Shown: positions 1 through 7,994, counted from the stretch's first letter. The stretch is 33,286 nucleotides of DNA from an uncultured Clostridia bacterium (GCA_904397205.1 CAJFOO010000042.1:1-33286); one strand, 5' to 3'. Program-made: numbers and translations. Notes: a model not told the origin generated them from the letters alone.

Positions 1-213
1 TGCCTGGCCGGGGACGTGAACGGCGACTATTCCTTCGACCACCGGCTGCACCCCGGGGATAAGCTGGTATTCGGCGATATGGCGCACTATACCATGGTCA
101 AAAACAATACCTTCAACGGGATCAACCTGCCGGCCATCGCCCTGTACCGCGAGGGCAAAGGGGTCGAGATCCTCAAAACCTTCTGGTACGAGGACTTCAA
201 ATCCCGGCTATAA
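1..213 (+). CDS. nspC: carboxynorspermidine decarboxylase, C-terminal part (5' end outside window)
   Basis: Reading frame 1 is open from the first base and ends with TAA at 211-213, giving the last 70 residues of a protein. The segment starts CLAGD and continues through YSFDHRLHPGDKLVFGDMAH and FNGINLP, which is the C-terminal barrel of fold-III PLP decarboxylases of the carboxynorspermidine/carboxyspermidine type. In that family the Cys of the PxCLAGD motif is a catalytic residue at the dimer interface. The enzyme makes norspermidine or spermidine from the carboxy precursor formed by carboxynorspermidine dehydrogenase. The N-terminal PLP-lysine domain and any dehydrogenase partner lie upstream of the window. 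The GntR gene starts only 14 bases downstream on the same strand, so co-transcription is likely. I am confident of the family; the exact substrate (norspermidine or spermidine precursor) is not decidable here. Confidence 0.85.
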   Translation, partial: CLAGDVNGDYSFDHRLHPGDKLVFGDMAHYTMVKNNTFNGINLPAIALYREGKGVEILKTFWYEDFKSRL

Positions 214-227
214 AAGGAGGCACATCC

Positions 228-920
228 ATGGCCAAGGCCCGCAAAACGGTTTCTGCGGAAATTGCCGAAACCATCACCCGCCTAATCTTTCGGGAGGGAC
301 GCTTCCCGCCGGGCAGCCGCCTCCCTACCGAGCGCGATTTTGCCCAGCAGCTCGGCGTAAGCCGCACCTCCATCCGCGAAGCCCTCAAGCTCCTGCACGC
401 CGCCGGCACCATCGAAATCCGCCACGGCGTGGGGGCGTTTGTGCGGGAATCCCCGGCCGTGCCGCACGATCCACTGGGGCTGTCCCTGTGCCCGCCGGAT
501 CCGGCCGTCCGCTTTTCCGCCTGGCTGGAAGCCTGCCTTGCTGTCGAGCCGCCGGCCGCCGAGCTTGCCGCGCAGCGGGCGGAGGAAAGCGAGCTTGCCG
601 CAATGGAAGATCTCGCCGTGCAGATGGAACGCTGTCTGGGACCCGCCGAACAAATCGAGGAACATATCCGGCAATTCCATACGGCCCTGGTCGCTGCCGC
701 GCACAACCCCATCCTGGCCCGGCTGTTCCAAAGCTTACAGGACAGCTTCCCTCTGCCCCCGGATGAAACCGGGGAAGCCTTTTTCCTGCGGCAAGCACAG
801 GGATGCCGGGAGATCCTCAGCTTCCTCCGCCTGCGCGACGGCTTGGGAGCATCCCTTGCGGCGCGCCGCTGTCTGCTCCAGCTCCAAACCGATCCAAAAG
901 AAAAACGGCATGGCCCGTAA
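228..920 (+). CDS. FadR-family GntR transcriptional regulator with FCD domain
   Basis: This 230-residue protein has a ribosome binding site (AAAGGAGG, 8 bases before the ATG). Residues about 10-75 are a GntR winged helix: PPGSRLPTERDFAQQLGVSR, then SIREALKLL and the wing GVGAFVRE. Residues about 95-220 match the all-helical FCD ligand/metal domain of the FadR subgroup (QFHTALVAAAHNPIL). In typical FCD domains one Asp and three His bind a metal. Here His151 is kept, but the Asp four residues before it is Ile, and the two later His positions are Cys193 (GCREIL) and Cys215 (RRCLL). The site may be altered or lost. The gene follows the polyamine decarboxylase by 14 bases, so it could respond to a polyamine-related or carboxylate ligand, but this is only inferred from position. 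A hairpin with a T-run follows it. Confidence 0.85.
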   Translation: MAKARKTVSAEIAETITRLIFREGRFPPGSRLPTERDFAQQLGVSRTSIREALKLLHAAGTIEIRHGVGAFVRESPAVPHDPLGLSLCPPDPAVRFSAWLEACLAVEPPAAELAAQRAEESELAAMEDLAVQMERCLGPAEQIEEHIRQFHTALVAAAHNPILARLFQSLQDSFPLPPDETGEAFFLRQAQGCREILSFLRLRDGLGASLAARRCLLQLQTDPKEKRHGP

Positions 921-940
921 GCCATACCGTTTCCGTAACG

Positions 941-971
941 GGAAGCCCTGCGGCGGCTTCCTGTTTTTTTA
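941..971 (+). terminator. intrinsic terminator after the GntR gene
   Basis: GGAAGCC (941-947) pairs with GGCTTCC (955-961) around a seven-base loop, followed by TG and seven T (964-970). It ends the nspC-GntR transcript. The T-run reaches into the stop codon of the convergent ndk gene. Confidence 0.75.
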
Positions 972-1373
972 TTTGAAGAACCGGCGGATTTCGATCTCGG
1001 CGTTCTCCACGGAATCGGAACCGTGGATGATGTTCTCGCCGGTGCAGAACGCATAGTCCCCGCGGATCGTGCCGGCAGTCGCTTCTTCAAACTTGGTGGC
1101 GCCCATGAGGATACGCATCCCCTTGACGGCGTTTTCCCCTTCGACAATCATGCCGAATACCGGTCCCGACGTCATGTAGGATACGATCTCCGGGAAGAAC
1201 GGCTTGTCCGCAATGTGGGCGTAGTGCTCGCGCAGGACGGCTTCGTCCAGGCACATCATTTTCGCGTCGGTAATGCGGTATCCTTTGCGCTCAATCCGGG
1301 CGATGACTTCCCCCATCAGGCCGCGCTTGAGACAATCCGGCTTCAGCATAATATACGTTTTTTCCATTGCCAT
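969..1373 (-). CDS. ndk: nucleoside diphosphate kinase
   Basis: This is a 134-residue cytoplasmic kinase that moves the gamma phosphate from ATP to other (d)NDPs through a phosphohistidine. MEKTYIMLKPD near the N-terminus and NIIHGSDS near the C-terminus are the family signatures; His117 is the phosphorylated residue. The length is slightly shorter than the usual 140-150. I chose the ATG at 1373 because AAAAGGAG lies nine bases upstream of it; a further in-frame start at 1394 overlaps that ribosome binding site and is unlikely. Its own promoter with an extended -10 box lies at 1411-1440, so it is probably transcribed alone. It ends tail to tail with the GntR gene. Confidence 0.97.
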   Translation of the reverse strand: MAMEKTYIMLKPDCLKRGLMGEVIARIERKGYRITDAKMMCLDEAVLREHYAHIADKPFFPEIVSYMTSGPVFGMIVEGENAVKGMRILMGATKFEEATAGTIRGDYAFCTGENIIHGSDSVENAEIEIRRFFK

Positions 1374-1410
1374 TGGTATCTGCTCCTTTTGCAAGTAAAT
1401 TTCCTAGCCC

Positions 1411-1440
1411 ATTATACCAGAAAACCGCCGCGGCAGGCAA
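1411..1440 (-). promoter_or_regulatory. sigma-A-type promoter of ndk
   Basis: On the minus strand a -35 box TTGCCT (1435-1440) and a -10 box TATAAT (1411-1416) are separated by 18 bases. The -10 is preceded by TGG, giving an extended -10. It lies about 40 bases before the ndk start. Confidence 0.7.
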
Positions 1441-1460
1441 GCCCTATCCACAAATCTTTT

Positions 1461-2504
1461 TCACCGCTGGGCTTTCTTTTTCCACGCATAGGCTGCGTAT
1501 CCGTCTTTTTTCTGGTTCGTATATTTCCGGTAGGGCGGCGAAATGGCGGTTTCCTGATACCTCACCCGCTTCACACAGCCGTTTTTCCCGGTACTTTTGA
1601 TCACCATCCCGGGGATCTCCCGCACCAGGCTGGAAAAATTCGTGTACCCGTAATCCTTTACATGGAACTGCGGGAACACCTTGGCCAGGGCCTGATGGAG
1701 CTGGCCCAAATCTGTCTCCTGCTGTTCCGTTTCGCGCAGGCGGCGGATGATCTCCTGCTGCACGGTCTCCAGACTGAGGGGGTTGTTCTTCATTTTCACC
1801 GAAACCGAGCTGTTTACCCGCGTGAGGGAAAAACAATCGAAGGTCGTGAGGAATTTGGAGAGCTTGGTATAGCCGTAATTGCGCACGTCAAAATCCGGGT
1901 ACCGCTTCAATATCCGGCTGCCCAGTTCGCCAATGCCCAAGCCGTTCTCCTCGTCGCCGTTTTCCTCCACAATGCTCACCATTGCCTCGCGGATGGTTTC
2001 CACATCGGTCATATTTTCCTCCGATGCATCCGTATCCCCGGCGGGTTCTTCCTCTTCTATCTGCTCTTCGCCGGTCAGGATATCCAAATATTTAAACACG
2101 TCGCAGGCCACGCTGAACGGCTTGGGTGTCTTGATTTCCCCCATCCCCACGACCATCATGCCGGATTCCCGCAGGCGCACGGCCAGCTTAGTGAAATCGC
2201 TGTCGCTGGAAACCAGGCAGAAGCCCTCCACATGCCCGGAATATAAAATATCCATGGCGTCGATGATCATGGCGGCGTCGGTAGCGTTGCGTCCCTGGGT
2301 GTAGCTGTACTGCTGCACCGGGGAAATCGAGTTTTCCAGCAGGACCGCCTTCCAGCCGGATCGGGCAGGACCGGTCCAATCCCCGTAAATCCGTTTATAC
2401 GTCACGATCCCGTAATTGGAAATCTCGTCCAAAATCCGCTTGACGTATTTGGATGAGACGTTCTCCGCGTCAATGAGCACGGCAAACCGTTTTTCCTCGT
2501 TCAT
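1461..2504 (-). CDS. NYN (LabA/DUF88-type) domain protein with two C-terminal OST-HTH/LOTUS domains
   Basis: The protein has 347 residues. Residues about 5-145 are an NYN domain, a PIN-like nuclease fold: FAVLIDAENVS carries the first acidic residue, NATDAAMIIDAMD the second group, and CLVSSDSDFTKL the third, so the acidic metal-binding set looks complete. Residues about 170-245 and 250-325 each look like an OST-HTH/LOTUS RNA-binding module, both with the FxVxxYGYTxxSxxL pattern (FDVRNYGYTKLSKFL and FHVKDYGYTNFSSLV). An acidic linker rich in Glu separates NYN from the first module. The expected role is an RNA-binding ribonuclease or RNA-regulatory protein; its target is unknown. The ribosome binding site is AAAGGGGG. 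It lies 62 bases after the GGDEF gene on the same strand with no clear terminator between them, so it may be read from the same transcript. Confidence 0.88.
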   Translation of the reverse strand: MNEEKRFAVLIDAENVSSKYVKRILDEISNYGIVTYKRIYGDWTGPARSGWKAVLLENSISPVQQYSYTQGRNATDAAMIIDAMDILYSGHVEGFCLVSSDSDFTKLAVRLRESGMMVVGMGEIKTPKPFSVACDVFKYLDILTGEEQIEEEEPAGDTDASEENMTDVETIREAMVSIVEENGDEENGLGIGELGSRILKRYPDFDVRNYGYTKLSKFLTTFDCFSLTRVNSSVSVKMKNNPLSLETVQQEIIRRLRETEQQETDLGQLHQALAKVFPQFHVKDYGYTNFSSLVREIPGMVIKSTGKNGCVKRVRYQETAISPPYRKYTNQKKDGYAAYAWKKKAQR

Positions 2505-2566
2505 AAAAACCCCCTTTATTTTTTGAAGACCGTCTGCATACCCAAAAAGCCGCTTTTCCCGCAGTT

Positions 2567-3901
2567 TTAATAATATGCTTCCCGGTTTATTTGGTCTTGT
2601 TTGTGCCGGCGTTTTTCATAATACATCCGTTTATCGGCAATTTCCCGCAGCTTTTCCAGATCCACGGTGCCCGATTCCCAGGCGCTCCCCATGGAAATCT
2701 CACTTTTTTCCCCGAGCATAAAGCGCTGCTTTGCCTTTTCAAATAATTTTAAAAAGGCGTCTATCTCCAAGTCTTTCACCACAATTACAAATTCATCCCC
2801 GCCAACCCGGTAAATCGCATGGCCATAAAATGCCTGCCGCAGCTTATCTGTGATGCGCAAAATCAATTTGTCTCCGGCCTCATGCCCTTTAAAATCGTTG
2901 GTGATCTTCAAATTATCCACGTCGGCGAAAATCACCCCCACCGTGCGGCTGGGGCTGCGCTGGTATTCCCGCACGTCGTCCTGGTATTTGCGCCGGTTGA
3001 ACAGGCCCGTGAGTTCGTCATGGGAGCTTTGGTATTCAATCGTGGAGTGCAGGCGGTGCTTGTGCAGCTCGTTGACCAGGAAATAGGAAAGCGACTGCAA
3101 AAAAGACACCTCCTGCTGGTGCTGGCGGAGGTTATCCACCTCCACATAGCCGAAGCCCTGCCCCTCCAAAAAGAACGGCACCGCCAGCAGGCTGCCAATC
3201 CCCCATTTTTTCATCTGTATATATTCCCTGGGATGATCGCGTTTCCAGTCTTCCACATCCGTAATCTGGACAGTCTGCATCTGGGCGTCCTCCGCCCACC
3301 GTGCCAAGGCGGGAAAGTACCGGGGAGGGGGGGTACGCAGCCCAACCCGTTCCGCCCCCATATGGGGATTTTCCCATTCATAGCTGCTGTAGACTTTTTC
3401 CCCATTGCGATCCATTTCAAACACACAGACCCGCTCCGCCCGGTAAAATCTTCCAATTTTTTCCAACACGGCGCAAAGGGCTTCTTCCAGCCGCTTGTCT
3501 GCGGTGAGGATCCGCACGCAGTCAAGCAGGATCTGCGCCGTTTTGAATCTTTGCCGCGCTTTCTTCCGCTCCTCCTGCACACGGGAAATGTCAATCCCCA
3601 CCTTCATGCTTGCTGTCCCGCCGCCCCAGGGAATGAGCTTATCTTTTAAAAGATAGCCTTTGTTCATCATACAGTTGACCTTTCCCCAAATATATTCCGA
3701 CTCTGCGGAAAGCAAATGGTTTTTACAAAAGGAACACGGCTCGGTGCGGTTCTGCAGCAGTTGGTAGCATTTCTTCTTTTCATAGCCGCCGGAGGAAAAC
3801 AGCTCCTCCGCCTTTTTATTTAAAAACAATATTTCATAGGTAACGGGGTCGCTGACGCACACGGCCTCGTTCAACTCATGAATTAACTCCATCGGTTTCA
3901 T
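2567..3901 (-). CDS. cytoplasmic PAS-GAF-GGDEF diguanylate cyclase
   Basis: This 444-residue protein probably makes cyclic di-GMP from two GTP. Residues about 5-110 look like a PAS-type sensor with a CxxC (PCSFCKNHLL) that may bind metal or respond to redox. Residues about 120-280 match a GAF domain (LLAVPFFLEGQGFGYVEVDN), and 290-440 form the GGDEF domain with an intact GGDEF at 367-371 and the metal-binding FADVDN. The inhibitory I-site RxxD expected just before GGDEF is not there (YGHA instead). No membrane segment is visible. I start at the ATG at 3901, which has GAGAGGGA upstream; the frame remains open for 32 more codons upstream, but those codons carry no good ribosome binding site. 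It follows another GGDEF gene by 226 bases. Confidence 0.88.
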   Translation of the reverse strand: MKPMELIHELNEAVCVSDPVTYEILFLNKKAEELFSSGGYEKKKCYQLLQNRTEPCSFCKNHLLSAESEYIWGKVNCMMNKGYLLKDKLIPWGGGTASMKVGIDISRVQEERKKARQRFKTAQILLDCVRILTADKRLEEALCAVLEKIGRFYRAERVCVFEMDRNGEKVYSSYEWENPHMGAERVGLRTPPPRYFPALARWAEDAQMQTVQITDVEDWKRDHPREYIQMKKWGIGSLLAVPFFLEGQGFGYVEVDNLRQHQQEVSFLQSLSYFLVNELHKHRLHSTIEYQSSHDELTGLFNRRKYQDDVREYQRSPSRTVGVIFADVDNLKITNDFKGHEAGDKLILRITDKLRQAFYGHAIYRVGGDEFVIVVKDLEIDAFLKLFEKAKQRFMLGEKSEISMGSAWESGTVDLEKLREIADKRMYYEKRRHKQDQINREAYY

Positions 3902-4127
3902 AGTTCTTTCCCTCTCAGCAAAAAAATACAAATTCCACCGCCGGGAAAACCCGCAGGCTTCCCCTTTGGTCCTATAAGCAAAACCAGATTTCTGCATAAG
4001 TTTGTAGGGGAAATTCCCTCCCTTGCCGGGGGCAATCCCCTCCTAATGCCGCCGGTGTATGGCGGCACATCCCTTTGCTGGATTTGTATGAAATACAATC
4101 AAAATGCGCGTTTTTGCCAGCCGCAGG
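3902..4127. other. GC-rich palindromic cluster between the two GGDEF genes
   Basis: This 226-base gap contains several short hairpins in a row: TTGCC/GGCAA with a three-base loop at 4023-4035, TGCCGCC/GGCGGCA (4047-4053 with 4061-4067), and runs of four or five G or C alternating around them. None is followed by a T-run. It could be a dispersed intergenic repeat or a structured leader for the downstream GGDEF gene. I could not fit it to the cyclic di-GMP riboswitch consensus. No convincing promoter was found. Confidence 0.4.
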
Positions 4128-5513
4128 CTAGCTGGGGGTACCGGCTTCCAGATTCTTCGCTATCTGGTAAATACAGAACCCGTCTTTCCCCCTGCGTTTG
4201 CATTCATACAGGGCGTCGTCCGCTTTTTTCAGCAGCACCTCCCATTCCTCGCCGTCCTGTGAAAACCGGGAAACCCCAATGCTGCTGCTGATGGGGATGG
4301 ATTTCCCATCCTGCACCACCGGCCGGCGTATCTTGTCACAGATCCCCTGCACTGCCTGCCGCAGCTTTTCCTCTTCCCCGCTGTATTGATAGAACACAAC
4401 AAATTCATCCCCGCCCAGCCGGGCAACAATATCCGTATGGGAAGCCATATCCTGCAGCAACTGGGCAACATCCACAAGGACTTCATCCCCTTTTTGATGG
4501 CCAAAGGTGTCGTTTACTTCTTTGAAATTATCCACGTCGACCAAAATGCACGCATAATGCATATGCTTCCCGGGGTTTTGCAGGAGTTTTTTTACTTTCT
4601 GCTCCAGGTAATGGCGGTTATAAAGCTGGGTCAGGTTGTCTTTAAACGCGCGCTCGCGCATCTCGCGGTGGATACGCAGCGCCATGCCGATTGCAGCAAC
4701 CAGCAGGATATCCACAAACAAACAGGCAATGGCAAATTCCACCGTGTTTACCCAGGAAATCCATCCCTCCATCGGGACCGCCCGCAAGTACCAGGTAGCG
4801 TTGAAAATGTCGATCATGCACTCCGCATAATCCTCAGAAACCCATCCCGGGCTTTGGGCAAGGACCTCAATCCCGCCGTGGGACAGGGTACGGCTGATAC
4901 TGTAGTAATAGCCTTTGTCCTCGAGCTGGGACATCGGCATCAGATCGATCACCGCGTCATAGTCGATGGTCAGCACAAGAAGCCCCCAAAACTCTTCTTC
5001 CCCCGAATCGCCCGGCAAAAACACCGGCAAATGCCCCTGGAATACTTTGCCCAGATCCGGCAGATCATACGGCCCCACCAGCGTCATCTGGCGGGTTTGC
5101 ACCGCTTTTTGATCTACCAGATAATTGCCGCTCTCCGGCGAGAGCAGGTTTGTCCCCATTTCGTTGACGCTGGAACCCGCAGGATACACATACTCCAGCA
5201 CCCCTCCCGGCGACAGGCTCACCGACTTGATGCGGGGATCTTCCAGGATAATCTGTGAAACCTCCTCAAAATTCTCGACTTGGCCGTCGCAAAGCTGGAT
5301 ATAGGCCTCCAGAATGTTGGCGCGGCTGAGCATGGTTTCCATCGCGTATTGGATATACCTTCCCTGGGTTACCAGTTCCGCCTGGGTCTGGGTGCGCTGC
5401 AGCAGGGCACGGTCGCTCGCAATCCAAAAATAAATCCCCATCCCTATGGCGTAAATCAGGACAAAGACACTGCAAACCGCAACCCATTTTTTGATTTTTT
5501 GTCTCCGTTTCAA
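4128..5513 (-). CDS. membrane CHASE-domain GGDEF diguanylate cyclase
   Basis: The protein has 461 residues. A transmembrane helix (about 10-31) and a second one (about 258-279) flank an extracytoplasmic CHASE-like sensor, whose core is DPRIKSVSLSPGGVLEYVYP followed by NEMGTNLL. The GGDEF domain is at about 290-450, with VDVDNFKEVNDTFGH and intact GGDEF at 367-371. The I-site RxxD is absent (SHTD). It should sense a small extracellular ligand and make cyclic di-GMP. The start is a TTG at 5513 that overlaps the TGA of rlmD (TTGA), with AAGGG ten bases upstream; this suggests translational coupling. Starts further in lack the first membrane helix, so TTG is preferred. Confidence 0.87.
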   Translation of the reverse strand: MKRRQKIKKWVAVCSVFVLIYAIGMGIYFWIASDRALLQRTQTQAELVTQGRYIQYAMETMLSRANILEAYIQLCDGQVENFEEVSQIILEDPRIKSVSLSPGGVLEYVYPAGSSVNEMGTNLLSPESGNYLVDQKAVQTRQMTLVGPYDLPDLGKVFQGHLPVFLPGDSGEEEFWGLLVLTIDYDAVIDLMPMSQLEDKGYYYSISRTLSHGGIEVLAQSPGWVSEDYAECMIDIFNATWYLRAVPMEGWISWVNTVEFAIACLFVDILLVAAIGMALRIHREMRERAFKDNLTQLYNRHYLEQKVKKLLQNPGKHMHYACILVDVDNFKEVNDTFGHQKGDEVLVDVAQLLQDMASHTDIVARLGGDEFVVFYQYSGEEEKLRQAVQGICDKIRRPVVQDGKSIPISSSIGVSRFSQDGEEWEVLLKKADDALYECKRRGKDGFCIYQIAKNLEAGTPS

Positions 5514-6910
5514 TCGGCATCATCCCTTATCCGATATAATTGCACTACCGTTTCCACATGCGCCGTGCGGGGAAACAGATCCACCGGGGCAACCCGGCGC
5601 ACGCCATACCCCCGCCTTCCCAGCTCTTTGACGTCGCGGGCCAGGGTCGCCGGATCACAAGAAACATATACGATCCGCTTTGGCTGCATGGCCTCCACCG
5701 CATCCCACAAGGAAACCGCACAGCCCTTGCGCGGGGGATCCAGAATCAGGACGTCGGGACGCACGCCGTCTTTGGCCAGCCGATCCGCTGCCGCAGCCGC
5801 GTCGCCGCAAAAAAACTCCGCGTCTGCCAGCCCGTTGCAAGCGGCATTGCGCTTGGCGTCTTCCACAGCCTCGGCCACAACTTCCACCCCAATCACGCGC
5901 CCGGCCTGCCGCGCCATGGAAAGCCCTATCGTACCTGTTCCGCAATACAGATCCAGTACGGTTTCCTTTCCGGCAAGCTGCGCATACCGCGCCGCAATCC
6001 CATATAAAACCTCCGCCTGCTCCCGGTTGACCTGGTAGAACGAACGGGGGGAAATGCGGAACGTGAGGCCGCACAGCACGTCGGTAATTTCTTCGCTGCC
6101 CCAAACCGTGCGGAACGATTTCCCAAGCACCACGTTGGTCTGCTCCCGGTTGCTGTTGATGAGGAACCCGCGCAGGCCCGGCACCCTCTCGCGCAGCATC
6201 CGGGCCAGTTCCTGTTCCCCCGGCACGCTCTCCCCATTGATCACCAAACACGCCAACACCTCGCCGGTTGCCTGCCCCCAGCGCAGATACAGATGGCGCA
6301 GCAGGCCCGTACCGGCGGCTTCGTCGTAAACTTCCTGCGGGAACTGCGCATCCCAGTCGCGCAGGACAGAAACCGCTGCGGCAAAAACCGGCGGCTGGAG
6401 CAGGCAGATATCGCAGGGCACAATGCGGTGGCTGCGGGGCGCGTAAAACCCCAATACCAAACGGCCATCCCTGCCCCGGCCAATGGGAAACTGCGCTTTG
6501 TTACGGTAGCCGTCCAGCCGCTGCGCGCCATGGATCGGCTCCATATCAATACGGGAAGCATCCAGGCCGCCGATCCGTTCCAAGGCGTCGCGCACACGCT
6601 GTTCCTTAAGGGCAAGCTCCGCCTCATACGCAATATGGCGGAAAGCGCATCCCCCGCAGGATCCGAAGTGCGGGCAATCCTGCGGGATGCGCTGGGAGGA
6701 CGGGGTGAGGATCGATTCGATTTTTCCCACAGCATACGATTTTGCACGCTTGAGGATTTTCACCCGGAGTACATCGCCCACCGCCGAGCGCGGGACAAAC
6801 ACGGCAAAACCCTCTACCCGTCCCACACCGCTGCCCTCGGCGGTCATACCGGTCACTTCCATTTCAACGACCTGGTTTTTTGTTACCCCTGTAACCGGCT
6901 GTTTCCCCAT
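5510..6910 (-). CDS. rlmD: 23S rRNA (uracil-5-)-methyltransferase, RlmD/TrmA family
   Basis: This 466-residue SAM-dependent enzyme makes 5-methyluridine in RNA. Residues about 10-65 form a TRAM RNA-binding domain (GRVEGFAVFVPRSAVGD). CPHFGSCGGCAFRH supplies cysteines of a 4Fe-4S cluster. The SAM-binding motif is VLDLYCGTGTIGLSMA, then DPPRKGC and SCDPATLARD, the latter holding the catalytic Cys. Firmicute members can be RlmCD-like, modifying two 23S positions, so the exact uridine is not certain; a tRNA target is also possible in this family. The ATG has AAGGAAGG upstream, and a promoter lies at 6962-6990. The gene is coupled to the following diguanylate cyclase by a four-base overlap, an unexpected pairing. 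Confidence 0.93.
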   Translation of the reverse strand: MGKQPVTGVTKNQVVEMEVTGMTAEGSGVGRVEGFAVFVPRSAVGDVLRVKILKRAKSYAVGKIESILTPSSQRIPQDCPHFGSCGGCAFRHIAYEAELALKEQRVRDALERIGGLDASRIDMEPIHGAQRLDGYRNKAQFPIGRGRDGRLVLGFYAPRSHRIVPCDICLLQPPVFAAAVSVLRDWDAQFPQEVYDEAAGTGLLRHLYLRWGQATGEVLACLVINGESVPGEQELARMLRERVPGLRGFLINSNREQTNVVLGKSFRTVWGSEEITDVLCGLTFRISPRSFYQVNREQAEVLYGIAARYAQLAGKETVLDLYCGTGTIGLSMARQAGRVIGVEVVAEAVEDAKRNAACNGLADAEFFCGDAAAAADRLAKDGVRPDVLILDPPRKGCAVSLWDAVEAMQPKRIVYVSCDPATLARDVKELGRRGYGVRRVAPVDLFPRTAHVETVVQLYRIRDDAD

Positions 6911-6961
6911 GCGTCCCTTCCTTCCTTTGCAAACCCTTCCTCAAAATTATGACTCGGTGTT

Positions 6962-6990
6962 ATCATATCATACTTTGTCGCAAATCACAA
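6962..6990 (-). promoter_or_regulatory. candidate promoter of rlmD
   Basis: On the minus strand TTGTGA (6985-6990) and TATGAT (6962-6967) are 17 bases apart, about 50 bases before the rlmD start and just after the terminator of the previous gene. Confidence 0.55.
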
Positions 6991-7002
6991 CTGCATCTCT
7001 CG

Positions 7003-7035
7003 AAAAAAATCCCCCCATTTCAGGGGGATTTTTTT
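7003..7035. terminator. intrinsic terminator after the hydroxyacid dehydrogenase
   Basis: AAAAAAATCCCCC (7003-7015) pairs with GGGGGATTTTTTT (7023-7035). Read on the minus strand it gives a stem followed by seven T and ends the dehydrogenase transcript; the hairpin is symmetric, but there is no + gene to terminate here. Confidence 0.85.
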
Positions 7036-7994
7036 CATTTTGCCACATTATTTTGGACAGATCCGGACAGGAACGATCGGATATTTTCCGCCACAACAGA
7101 AACCAGACGCATTCGGGCTTCCTTGGCAGCCCAGGCGATGTGGGGAGTAATGATGCAGTTTTCCGCCGTCAGCAGCGGGTTATCCGCCGGGGGCGGTTCC
7201 GCAGAAAGCACATCCACACAGGCCCCCGCCAGACGGCCCGCATTAAGCGCTTCGGCCAAAGCCGCCTCGTCAACCAGCGCCCCGCGCGCGGTGTTCACCA
7301 GCAGGGCCGACGGTTTCATAAGAGCCAGCGTACGCGCATTGACCAGGTTCTGCGTTTCCGTCGTGAGCGGGCAGTGCAGGCTGAGGATATCGCTCTGGGC
7401 AAACAAAACGTCCGGCTCCACCCACCGGCAGCCCTCGGGCAGTTCCCGGCGGGTGCGGCTGCTCACCAGCACCTGCATTCCCAAGTCCAGCGCGATGCGC
7501 GCCACTGTCCGGCCAATGTTTCCAAAGCCGAAGATTCCCAGGGTTTTATTCTGCATCTCCATAAATTCCCCGTGCCAGTAGCAAAAATGCTTTTGCTTTG
7601 TCCATTCCCCGCGGCGCACGCTCTGGCTGTGCTCCTGTACACGGTTGGCAAAGGCAAAAATCAGCGCAAAGGTAAACTGCGCCACCGCTTTGGTACAGTA
7701 CGACGGCACATTGCACACAGGGATCCCCTGTTCCTTTGCCGCCGCAACATCCACCACGTTGTATCCGGTGGACAGGGTACCGATGTACCGCAGCCCCCGC
7801 TCCCGCAAAGCGGCGATAACGGCGCCGTCGAGAGGGGTTTTGTTCGTCAGCAGGATTTCCGCTCCCGCCGCGCGCTCGAGGATTTGATCCGGCTGCGTAA
7901 AATCATACACCGAGAGCTCCCCAACAGCCTCTATCTCCGCCCAGCTGATATCCCCGGGATTGGTGGTTGTGCCGTCTAAAATACAAATTTTCAT
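7035..7994 (-). CDS. D-isomer-specific 2-hydroxyacid dehydrogenase, glycerate dehydrogenase-like
   Basis: This is a 319-residue NAD(P)-dependent enzyme. It has the Rossmann motif LGIFGFGNIGRTVARIALDL, the substrate-binding arginine region LLVNTARGALVDE, the Glu region DVLSAEPPP, and the catalytic His in ITPHIAWA. The length and the STGYNVVDVAAAKEQGIPVCN segment fit glycerate (hydroxypyruvate) dehydrogenases, which interconvert D-glycerate and hydroxypyruvate. Other 2-keto acid substrates cannot be excluded. The start has AGAAGGGA upstream. It lies 104 bases after the carbonic anhydrase gene with a strong terminator between them; no clear promoter of its own was found, so it may depend on readthrough. 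Confidence 0.9.
   Translation of the reverse strand: MKICILDGTTTNPGDISWAEIEAVGELSVYDFTQPDQILERAAGAEILLTNKTPLDGAVIAALRERGLRYIGTLSTGYNVVDVAAAKEQGIPVCNVPSYCTKAVAQFTFALIFAFANRVQEHSQSVRRGEWTKQKHFCYWHGEFMEMQNKTLGIFGFGNIGRTVARIALDLGMQVLVSSRTRRELPEGCRWVEPDVLFAQSDILSLHCPLTTETQNLVNARTLALMKPSALLVNTARGALVDEAALAEALNAGRLAGACVDVLSAEPPPADNPLLTAENCIITPHIAWAAKEARMRLVSVVAENIRSFLSGSVQNNVAK

Noticed and set aside
197-1147. 316-codon open frame on the minus strand
   Set aside because: It overlaps the GntR gene antisense and part of ndk; the product is a low-complexity Arg/Ser/Ala sequence.
1023-2246. 407-codon open frame on the plus strand
   Set aside because: It crosses antisense to both ndk and the NYN-LOTUS gene and the promoter between them, with no ribosome binding site or family match.
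3902-4127. cyclic di-GMP riboswitch before the GGDEF gene
   Set aside because: I looked for the conserved GEMM-I core and class II features on the minus strand and did not find them; only simple hairpins are present.
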